A stretch of DNA of 64,000 nucleotides, from contig NOKP01000054.1 of assembly GCA_002682825.1 (NCBI GenBank), positions 45,720-109,719 on the forward strand, written 5' to 3'. A model generated the notes under the pieces. It did no database searches and had not been told where the DNA came from. It saw only the letters and a list, made by a program, of their open reading frames with translations. Both the position numbers and the translations under genes were made by a program. Source of the DNA: Neonectria sp. B-13. Lineage: Eukaryota > Ascomycota > Sordariomycetes > Hypocreales > Nectriaceae. The stretch's first letter is position 1. Each line of letters begins with the position of its first letter. Shown in pieces: positions 33,741 to 43,309 of the stretch.

Positions 33741-34772
33741 TTGAGAACTGAAGAGCCCCAGGATGAAGCCACGCGCCCTGCCTCTCACCCACGACCAAAT
33801 GGCCATGATGACCCCTCCTCTTTCCAGCACTCACGAGGCCCTCCCCGGAGCGAGCCGCCGGCACCATCTGTCTCCGCACCTCCAGCCGGGCCTGACCCAT
33901 TCCCGGCAGCGGAGGCAAAGAATGGTTTGAACACATTGAGCAATATCTGGGAGCGGGAGGACCTGAGTCCCATTGATTGGGTCAAGACCGCTGAGCGCAT
34001 CATGGTCCCGATGAACTTGAGCGAGTTCTGGCGGATCAGTCCTGAGGGGACAAAGCAGTTCGGACACCTCAGCTCCAGAAAGACTACACAGAGGAAAAGG
34101 AGGAACCCACACAATCGGTCCATTGTGGAAATGAATGCTGCCAGCATGCTGTCACCGATTGGTGCGGACTACGTGACCACTGTCCGCCTCGCCCAGCAAT
34201 CTCCAGTGGTGAAGTCGTTCCGGGTGGACGCGACCATTTGCTTTGGGGCCCAGATGAACGAAACCCACGCCATGCCCTCCGGTACAGTGCAGGTTGATCA
34301 GGGATCTGAAGTGAATATCGTTTATGAAGCTCTGGTGATGAAGGTTGGCATTCCCATGTGGGACCTGGCCAATATAAGCTTTCGAGGACTTGAAATGAAG
34401 ACGGCCGATGGGATGCAGACCCCCGTTACCCCCTTTGTTAGACTGAACTTCGCGTGTGAAATGTTAGTCCGGAAGCAGTGGGCCCTTGTGCGGCTAGAGA
34501 AGAGCAAGATGGTGGAGGATGATACCCTCTTGATCATGGGGCTTCCTTGGCTGTTTGATGTGAGAGCTGTACTGGACATCTTCAATGGCGCACTGAAGAT
34601 TGGGGATGGTGTGCGCGGAGATTCTAGACGCGTGATCCAGGGCCCTGCTCGCATGATGGAGTCAAAGCATATTTTGCTGTTGGCTCCCTTCTGGTTCGAG
34701 GACCAGTCAGGGGATGAGCAGTCTGAATCGGGGAGTGATAACAGTGGTGACTCCAGTGATTCAGAAAACTAG
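33741..34772 (+). pseudogene. Ty3 gag/protease region
   Basis: An open frame of 343 codons follows a Pro-rich linker. The aspartic protease active site reads VQVDQGSEVNIVYEALVMKV, with DQG in place of the usual D(T/S)G; as I recall, DQGS also occurs in some fungal Ty3 families. A second flap-like block is LLIMGLPWLFDVRAVL. The C-terminal tail is acidic (SGDEQSESGSDNSGDSSD). The N-terminal gag part is cut by the assembly gap, and stops separate this frame from the reverse transcriptase. Confidence 0.7.
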
Positions 34773-35212
34773 GCATCCAACTTCGACCTGAGCAAGTCGT
34801 TAAAAGGCCTATGGGGAGATTGATGCCCTCCCATCACCTGGCTGCCTAAGACCCCTACGCTCAATTCGCCCTGGATCCTAGACTTTGGCTGACTGGCCAC
34901 ACCCCTCGACTGACAAAGGCCGCAGAAGTGAGAGACCCATTCCAGCCCATGCTACAACTCAACTCTCACTACTCGGCCACGGAGATGGCAGATGGCTTGG
35001 CACCGCCACCTAACCTGGAAGGCATTGGGTTCTTTACCCTGAAAACGGACCCCCCACCCCTGTCCATCATCTCAGCACAAAGCTAGCCTGGCCCTCGCGT
35101 GGAAGAGGGTGTGACTGGCTTTCCCACTGATCGCCGCGTACTGTGACGACCTATTGATTGGACTGCCCCTCTGCAGGAGGTATACGGATAGTTCAAGTCC
35201 TGCGGAGTCCAC

Positions 35213-36730
35213 ATGGGACCCTTGGTGACCCCTGACCTGGTGGAAGACGTGAAGAGGACCTTCTGGATGTCCCGGGATCTCAACGCCACCTCCATATCTG
35301 ACATCCCTCCCACTGACCTATATACCCACATCCCCCGCTTGGTGGAAGGCGTAAAGCCATGGAACAGACCCCCCAAGAGACGATGGACCGAGCCTCAACG
35401 ATACTGGCTTGACAAGCTGATGACTGAGGGGACTGACTCGGGGATGTTTGAGTATACATCTGTGGCAAACGGGGAGCCATCGGAATGGGCCACTGAGCCT
35501 GTCCTCGTTGCAAAGGATCCGACAGACGTGTGGGCAGAGTATCGTCTTACTGTCAACTGTTCCTACGTCGAAGAAGTCATGCCTGGTTTCGGGATACCAC
35601 TACTGGCGGAGCTCCATGATCACCTGGCTGACCCGAGGGTGGGATCGTACAGTTGCTTTGACTTGAAGCATGTATACTGGTCGATTGAAGTATCCAAAGC
35701 CTCCCGGCATGTGCTGGCATTCAATGTGCCAGGATTCGCCCAACTGCAGCCAACACGGATACCACAGGGCTCCCAGACCTCAGGGTTCTCCATGTGGGAG
35801 GCAATGAGGATAGCCCCGGGGCCTGTACCACCCCCCCCCTGCCAGAGCCGTCATTGCTGAGCCCTTCGGACCCTGGGAAGATGCACCCGGTAGACAACTA
35901 CATGGACGACGTGTTCGGTCAGCACGAATATTCCCCAAGGCGGTGGGAGTTTATCAAGGAGCATCTGCTGCCTCAATTCTTATGGTCCCTGCTGAAACTC
36001 AGCTTCAAAAAGGCACACTTGGGCATGGACTCCATCTTGGCAGTGGGATGGGTTCATGGCATCGGTGGAAAACTCAACATCAAGACGGAGAGGGCTCAGA
36101 AAATCAAAGACTGGCCTATGCCACGAGACCAGACGGGAGTAAGGGCATTCATTGGAGTGCTGGGCCCATGCCGACGATGGATAAAGAACTGTGCAGAGAC
36201 CGCGAGACTCCTGCATCGATTGACTGGGGACGTCGAGTGGAAGTGGGAGGCATCTGAGGCCATGACATTCTCAACCCTGAGGGACATGGCTGCCGCAGCC
36301 CTGCAGATGTATGGCTACGCTTGTGATGAGCCCACACAGATGTACTCCGACGCAAGAGGATATGGTGGAGGGTGTGTATTCATTCAAATGAGATACGGGG
36401 TGGCTTGACCGACTCTTTACGACTCATTCTTATTCACGAAGCCCCAACGCAACTATGGCACCTACAAGAGGGAACTATGTACCATTATCGAATTCACCAG
36501 GAAGCATGGCCATTTTTTCAATAGCTTCAAACAGTCCACCATCTACACCGACCATAAGCCACTCACATGGTTTCTGAGCTCAACAAGCCATAAAGGGATT
36601 TATGCCAGATGGGTCACTGAGTTGAGACTCCTGAATGCCCGAATCGACTACATTGAGGGCAAGCGGAACAAAGCAGCGGATGCCCGGTCGCGAACGATCT
36701 TCTCATCGCCCGACTGCGAGGATTAAGGTG
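35213..36730 (+). pseudogene. Ty3 reverse transcriptase and RNase H
   Basis: The RT fingers and palm read YRLTVNCSYVEEVMPGFGIP and SYSCFDLKHVYWSIEV, then PTRIPQGSQTSGFSM. The catalytic YMDD box is in VDNYMDDVFG near 35900. Connection and RNase H follow (GVRAFIGVLGPCRRWIK; QMYSDARGYGGG; YGTYKRELCTI; STIYTDHKPLTWFLSS). The frame shifts at a run of nine C near 35828-35836, and a TGA at about 36406 splits the RNase H. Both lesions inactivate the product if real; the homopolymer shift could be a sequencing error. Confidence 0.85.
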
Positions 36731-37034
36731 GCAGACTATCCCCCTTTAGAGAGGTCACTCCTGAAGGAGAGTGGATCTAGAAGGATGGATCGAATAGGTT
36801 TGCGGGAAAGTTGGACTCTTTGGCTAGAGAAGCCCCCTCCCCGCCATCAGATACACCTCCCATGGTGACAGCCACCGTTGACATGGCGTAGACCACACTG
36901 GATGCTGAGCAGATGGGTGTTAGCCCCCCCCAGAGGGATTGGTGTGGGCAGACTGGTTCCTCAAGGCGTCAGGAGACGCTCTTTGTTCGAGTAAAGGGGG
37001 GGCCTGATAGACCACAAAAGACCCCCAGCCTGAG

Positions 37035-37440
37035 TTGTGGACTGCCAAACGCTTGCCAAGCAGACGTGGGAACCAACTGTGGAGGGGAGACCCGTGGTAC
37101 ACAGACGTTGTGAAATACCTTGAAACGGCCACAATTGGGGACCCTCTGGACAGGCATGAGCACAGGCTAGTGTCAAAAGAGGCCAGAGATTACAAAATCG
37201 CTGAAGAAGCCCTGTGGAGGAACGTGGACCGAGACGTATGGGCAAGATGCCTCCATCGTGGTGAGGTGGCGGGAGCCCTACAACTGGCGCATGATACAAC
37301 CGGACATTTTGGGATTGAACTCACTCAGCATGGCCTTGCCGCACAGGTATACTGACCCAGGATTGCCAGTGATGTGGTGAAGTACATACATGGGTGCTGT
37401 TAGGCAAAGCACTAAGATCATCGTACATTGCACCAAATCT
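37035..37440 (+). pseudogene. Ty3 integrase N-terminal zinc-binding region
   Basis: The frame has EALWRNVDRDVWARCLH and the histidine pair of an H2C2 domain in AHDTTGHFGIELT. After two in-frame stops it continues with ASDVVKYIHGCC. The catalytic core is missing because homology ends about 37450. Confidence 0.6.
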
Positions 37441-37450
37441 CCTCGTCCAT

Positions 37451-38285
37451 ATATGGTGCTTAGGCCTGGAACAGTAGCTTGCACCGAGCACCGCCTCGGC
37501 ACAGCCATTGGCACCCCAAGTGGCGTTCAAGAAAACGGATAAGATTATCAGCAAAGAATGTAAAAGAATGGCTACGACATGTATGGTATTGAATTCGCCG
37601 AATTGACGAATACTTGCTGGTAAATCGCGTTCCAAGGAGACCCTTCTACCGTGATCCCCACTTACTTCCCCGGCAGGCCTGCTTTAGCGATGAATGCACG
37701 ATTCAAAACGCCCCGAATAACCCAGACGGCTGAGTCTTTCGCAGGACTGATTAGATGTATTGGAATGACCTTGTCAACCTTCAACAGCACGGAAAGGCTA
37801 GTCGATGAAAGGCTAGTCAATCGATCATGGTGTGAGGAGGCATCGCTCATAATAAGAAGACCGCTTTGATCCTGATAAAAAGGGACCCCGATGCCCCAAT
37901 GAAGGGATATTCTAGCTGGAGCTGCCGCCAGGCATTAAGAAAAGGTCTCCTTCCTTTTCTTGACGAGTTCGAGCTTTTCCAGGAAGATAATGCTGGTATT
38001 CACTGCTCAAGGGAGACCCGAAGTTGGCTAGTTTTACATGGGATCAGACCAATACATTGGTCTGCACATTAACCTGATTTAAATCCCAATGAGCATGTGT
38101 GGAAGGCTCTCAAGGCAAACGATCAAGATTAGAGCCTCATTATTATCTCTTGAAAAACAACGAAGCTGACAGGGCATTATTTATCAAATGGATCAATGAA
38201 GCGTGGGAAGCGTTGCCGGACCACTTGATTGAGAGGCTTACGGCTTCTGTTGAGAAAAGACTATGCGCAGGAATTTGATCCCGGG
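37451..38285 (+). mobile_element. decayed Tc1/mariner-type transposase
   Basis: DDE transposase fragments in shifting frames: CFSDECTIQNAPNNPDG near 37670 (first acidic residue), then ILIKRDPDAPMKGYSS, GLLPFLDEFELFQEDNAGIH (second D) and WSAH-stop-PDLNPNEHVWKALKA (final E). The last D and E are 34 residues apart, matching the DD34E class. Stops and frameshifts make it inactive. Terminal inverted repeats were not found. It abuts the truncated retrotransposon, suggesting insertion into it or a deletion joining the two. Confidence 0.8.
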
Positions 38286-38429
38286 GTTGATATAAAAAGT
38301 ATTAATGCCTGCAGTCAGTGCTTTCACTTAGTATATTATCTATTTAAATTGAACTTCATTTGTTAAATAGAGGTAGTCTGTCGAAGTCAATCGCAAACCT
38401 GAACTTCTGCATTTGTAAGTTGTTGACTT

Positions 38430-40431
38430 GTACACCATGCCTCAGTCACAAATGAGGAACAGGTCCCCGCCACTTCTGGCAGGCCCGAGGCTCCTGTGAC
38501 CACGCTCACAGACCTCTTGGAGAAGCCCTTGCTCGATGACTGACTATCGAGTCATTCGCCTAGACAACGAACTCGAGGCCCTCCTAGTCCACGATTCCGA
38601 GACGGACAAGGCCAGTGCCGCCCTTGACGCCAATTTTGGAAACTTCAGTGATGAGACGGGCATCCTCGGCATGGCTCATACCGTTGAACATGTAAACCAC
38701 TCCTAGTCCTGCTATGGTTCTCAGCAATTCCCAGTCTTTCGAGCCTTTCACTGACCCCGCCGACCATGGTAGTTCCTCTTTATGGGCACCAAGAAATTCC
38801 CGATTGAGATTGAGTACGGCCAGTATCTGTCCGCTCACTCGGGAAGCTCCAATGCCTACACCGGCCCGACATCCACCAAATACTTCTTTAATGTCGCCGC
38901 GAAACCGGCCAATCATGAGGACCCCTCGGATAGTAACCCTTCGCCTATGCACGAGGCCCTTAATCGTTTTCCTCAGTTCTTCATCCAGCCTCTCTTTCTC
39001 CCGAGCACTATTAAGAGGGAACTTCAAGCCATTAACTCGGAGAACAAGAAGAACCTCCAGAATGAAACTTAGCGCCTTCACCAGCTAGAAAAGTCCCTGT
39101 CAAACCCTAAGCACCCATACTCATACTGCCACTTCTTTACGGAAACTTCGAAGTCCTCAAGACTCCACCCGAAGCCCGTAGCATTAACATAAGAGAAAGG
39201 TTCATCGAGTTCCATGCTAAGCACTACTCTACTCACTGCATAAAGCTGGTAGTTCTCGGTCAAGAGACGCTTAATGTTCTCCAGAAATGGGTCGTCGAAC
39301 TGTTCTTCCCCATCATCAATAAGAAGCTGTCCCCCAACCGATAGGTCGATGAGTTTCCTTTCCGCCAATCCGACCTTAGCATGCAATGTTTCACGAAGCC
39401 CGTCATAGACACAAGAGAACTTAACCTTTGCTTTCCCATACGGAACGGAGTACTGGTATGAGAATATTCCTGACAAGTTAATGGTAGAGCTCGAGAAGGC
39501 TGCGGCTGTTACCCTTGAGAGGTGCCTTTCTGCCCTTCACTTGCCACACAAGAACAATTTCATCCCCAGCCAACTCGAAGTTGAGAAGAAGGAAATAGCA
39601 GAGCCGTCACTGGCCCCTCGCATTATTCGCGGCGATGCTGGCACTCGAAATGGGTGGAAGAAGGATGTCACCTTCCGAGTCCCCCGCGCCAACGTCAAAG
39701 TCAGCCTCAAGACACCACTGATCTACGCCTCAGCCGAGAGCAACGTGAAAGCCCGTCTCTTTTCAGCCCTGGTCTGTGATGCGCTTGAGGAGGATTTATA
39801 CGACGCGGGACTAGCTGGGCTGCAGTAAGACGTCACCCTTGACCCCCACGGTCTGTTCTTGGACATTAGCGGTTACAATGATGAGCTTCCGGTGCTTATA
39901 GAGCGAGTTATAGAACGAGTTTCTACGACAATGCGGAACATTGAGATCAAGGAAGATCGCTTTGACGCCATCAAGGACCGACTCACTCGAGAATACAATA
40001 ACTGGCAGTTGGATTTACCTTATCTCCATGTGGGCGACTACACTGACTAGCTCAACGCCGAGGACAGGGATTACATCGTGGAGGAGCTTGCAGTCGAGCT
40101 GCCCAACATCACGGTTGAGGCTGTTCGGTCGTTCCAGAAGCAGATGTTGGCCCAGCTACACATCGAAGTCTACGTGCATGACAAAATGTCTAGGAAGAAT
40201 GTGCTGAAGGTGATGGATATGGTGGAGTCCATCCTCCAGCCTCGCATCCTGCCTCGGGCCCAGTGGCCCATCCACCGATCACTCATTCTGCCCCCGGGGT
40301 CTAACTACGTCTATAAGAAGACTTTGAAAGACAAAGCCAACGTTAACCACTGGAGATAGGGGTGATCGTGGAGTCCGTTCGAAGACACTCCTAATCGACC
40401 TGATGATTCACGAGCCTGCTTTTGATCAGTT
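38430..40431 (+). pseudogene. Ste23 / insulin-degrading enzyme pseudogene, copy B, 3'-truncated
   Basis: Starts near the family N-terminus (TLTDLLEKPLLDD; a frameshift near 38538; then DYRVIRLDNELEALLVHD). The catalytic zinc motif HxxEH is present as GMAHTVEH, immediately before an intron (38692-38772). It resumes FLFMGTKKFPIEIEYGQYL, AHSGSSNAYTG, YFFNVAA and ELQAINSENKKNLQ, then a TAG where the family has Trp. Later pieces are SLSNPKHPYSY, LVVLGQETLN and, after more lesions, VELEKAAAVTL through GWKKDVTFRVPRANVKVSLK and AQLHIEVYVHDK. It ends at 40431 inside IHEPAFDQL, where it jumps to unrelated sequence. It is complementary to copy A, which keeps the 3' half. Neither copy can make an active peptidase. 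Confidence 0.88.
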
Positions 40432-40612
40432 ACGCGGGGATGAGTGGGGATATTAATATGACTCAGCGCTTAGCTTCGACACTAACCTCGGACCTGATCG
40501 GGAAGTCTGCTCTGAACGTGCTCAGAGTGATGGTCTCTGGTATCTGTATCCATAGCAGGAACTACGCTACTTGCTTGTCTACCCCGCCATCCCTTGCTCG
40601 TCAACCCTCATC
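40422..40612 (+). repeat. gene-like fragment shared with 14121-14345
   Basis: Directly fused to the Ste23 copy B break, this block matches copy A from TTGATCAGTT onward (GGGATGAGTGGGGA; CTCTGAACGTGCTCAGAGTGATGG; TTGCTCGTCAACCC). Product unknown. Confidence 0.65.
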
Positions 40613-41947
40613 ACTAGGTTCTATGTCAGGATGACGCTCACAAACGTCGTATTTCCGTTTGCCGCTGTCCTGCTTCTCTAGGTCCTTCTCCAATGCTTCC
40701 ATCTCTTTATGGCCGAAATGCCCAACTACACCGTGCCCCAACGCCTTGCCAAGTCGTTCTCGTAGGCCGAGGATGAGCTAGATGGACATCCGTGTTTACT
40801 CGATCTTAATACCAGAAAGTTTTGCGTTTTCGTCATCCTTTAGAGTCTTAAATGGATCATGAACTTAACAGAAACTCCTCCGTCACATACGCCGTGTATA
40901 CAAGAAAGTCAGATTTACCTGTGTCCTCTGTCACGATTCTCAATGTGAGATACCGGATGTCAGGGCTTAGTGGTATATGCCGTCCGGGAATGATTGACGA
41001 TTCACTCTGTGATGAAGGAGTTATTATCGGGTAAAAATGTTATTGTCCCATCACTAGAAAATGCCCAAACAGTATGCGTCATGATCCGAGTTAGATGGCT
41101 CCAGCGATCTCGCCTTGAGCTGCTGTAGACGATACGCAGGCTCGTTCCAACGACTTCTCGGGCCTGGCGCACTGCAGCTGCGGAAGAGGTTTCTATTTCC
41201 AATGTAGCACACCATCAGTAGGTTATCTGGGCTTTTTGATGGGGTACTGGGCTCTGTGGATGCCTTGAAGGAACCAGCTGGTTGTGTTGAGACTGAGCGA
41301 AAGGAGGAGCTTAAAGACTTGATCTCAAGCAAGGGGAAATTCCACATGATCTGCATGCGCACTCAATAGACGCGGCCACCAAAGTACAGATGCAGCTCGG
41401 AAAGGTACTGGGGCTTATTGAAGTGCTGTGGTCACAAATTCATGAGGACCGTGTTAACATGGTGGGCGAGGGCGGTAGAGGCGATAACGTCGGGGGAGAG
41501 GATCCAGGTGAGTCGCTGAGCGTCGTGATGGTGTGCGACGGTTGCAATTGACCCTCCGAGAGCGGTAAGCAAGAAAGCACGTTGGGTATGGGGCTATCGT
41601 ATGAGAGTAGGTTTTCCTATCGCACCCTGAGGAGATCGGCATGCAAGTCAGTCTAGAGAATCGGGGGCACGCCGGCATCTGTTCATGGAGCAGTTCGTAG
41701 AGGGAGCGCTCTTTTGGGCGGTGGACAAGGCGGCGGTGACACGAGTTTTAGTTGTCATCATGTCTACCAGGGCGCACAGCTGCGTAGTAGCTAACGGTAG
41801 CAGAGAGACAACGACCTAAAGAGCAGGGCAGAGAGTTGAATTGACGAGGGGGCCTAAACAACCGAATTTTTACAAAGCGGTGCGTAGTTCGAGACAAAGA
41901 ACAAACACGACATTGAATCGCAATAGAACGATGGGAATATGTCGCCT
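40613..41947. other. no supported gene
   Basis: Short frames only. A 35-40 nt stretch at 41369-41405 (AGACGCGGCCACCAAAGTACAGAT) resembles one at 63078-63110, suggesting small dispersed repeat debris. Confidence 0.4.
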
Positions 41948-42763
41948 CATGGACAGCGCGCAGGTGATGAAAATAGGCATCACACACCTGAAATCAATAA
42001 GGGCTAATTTGTCAGGCGATAAGTTACGCGACGTGAATGATGATCGCGAGCCGGCCGCATGTAGACTGACTACCTACTTGTTTTGTAGCAATTTACGCGC
42101 AACCAAAACCTCCTTGCGCTGTACCATACTTCCCCTTGGAGCGTTTCTCAGGGAACTTGAACTGGCTGATCGCTCGTGTTGATGGGCAGGTGCATCACCA
42201 CGAGATATGGAGGGTTCTCGCCATTGGGCTTGGAGCCACATGATTGATGATGAGGGCCAAGAGGATGACTCGTAAAAGGTCGGCTGCATTTCCTTGCGAT
42301 ACATATTTGACACCAGTGGTGTCACCTGTATTCGCCTTCCTCGTGAAGTGATGATAGTTCTGGATGTGTTTTGCGTAGGTGGGATGCTCTAGGCCATGTG
42401 ACAATCCGATCGCCCTCCAGTTGTCGGCGAAGCTTGGCAGAGGCTGGCACTGTACAACTGAGCTAGTGTCGTCTGTTTGGTGATGATATAGCAGGTTGCC
42501 GATAAGCCTTTGCCACAGACACCGACATCGTTACTCATGGCCGCGTCTACCACCGCGCGCTCAAGCAGCTCTTCGTAGCCTAGAAGAATGGGGTTCACTG
42601 AAGCTATTGATCACTACTTGTACGACTAGGAGATGGAGAAATGTCTTCTATTGGCATCCTTAAGTTATACCACAGCCGATTCCTTTAAAATCGCCATATT
42701 TCTCGTCGTCGCAAACATCTTGCCGTCCACCTCTTAATTCAAGTGTAGCGATAATGGCAATGC
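41948..42763 (+). repeat. inverted duplication partner of 25690-26295
   Basis: The plus strand from GCGCAGGTGATGAAAATAGG to TGTAGCGATAATGGCAA matches the minus strand 26295-25690. About 250 nt (42300-42560) are unique to this copy. No F-box or BLM10 coding sequence accompanies it here. Confidence 0.75.
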
Positions 42764-43309
42764 AAACAACACCGATATGTCTCGGTAAGCTCACTCACAA
42801 CACTAGACAACAGAGGAAACGGCTTGCGGCCCCCGCCCGCCCCAACGTCGGGCACACCATGGGAACGTGGGTGTTGTCGTCCGTATGCTACTTAACAGCC
42901 TCAATTGGAAGACGCCCCAATGAGGGATGTTGCATCTACCGTACAGTGCCAGCATTTCACTCCCAACTGTACATACGATCCAGGTCACTCTTGACATTTA
43001 TCGCGCCTAGTCATCAAGTTTTACGCTGCAATGGCACTTTCAGTGATCTTGAGGAACATGGCAATACTGACTCACTTCGCATCAAAAACAGACCCCTTGT
43101 CTTGTCTTGAAGCGCGATACAGCGATCACTTGCCATTGTTCATTATTCAATTTGATACAGTAGATTTTACTCGATCCGCATTGTTTCAAGTCTCCAGTAA
43201 TTAAAAATTCCCCTACATCAGTCGCTGGTCGTCAACAAAGTTGCTTCCACTCCTGTCGAAGATAGCCTGATCACCGGTGATGCCATCGTTGCACTGTACT
43301 CCATCCTAT
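42764..43309. other. no supported gene; 3' flank of the Est1-like gene
   Basis: One plus-strand frame (42754-43110) is open for 118 codons without any recognisable domain. AT content rises toward 43200, as expected for a transcript end. Confidence 0.35.

Larger units (their letters stand above)
32788..37450 (+). mobile_element. decayed Ty3/gypsy-type LTR retrotransposon
   Basis: Gag, protease, reverse transcriptase, RNase H and integrase zinc-binding pieces follow in the Ty3 order. The gag start is MAQLSMDKEGKVDLNALMEG at 32788, broken by a stop and then by the assembly gap 32941-33613. The pol parts are separated by stops and at least one frameshift. No LTR pair was found. The 3' end is lost near 37450, where transposase-like sequence begins. 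The element cannot transpose by itself. Confidence 0.85.

Noticed and set aside
32499..33936. Long frames of 275-413 codons on both strands across the gap
   Set aside because: Most of each frame is translated N; only the flanks are real sequence.
39078..39476. Minus-strand frame of 132 codons
   Set aside because: Antisense to recognisable plus-strand Ste23 sequence.
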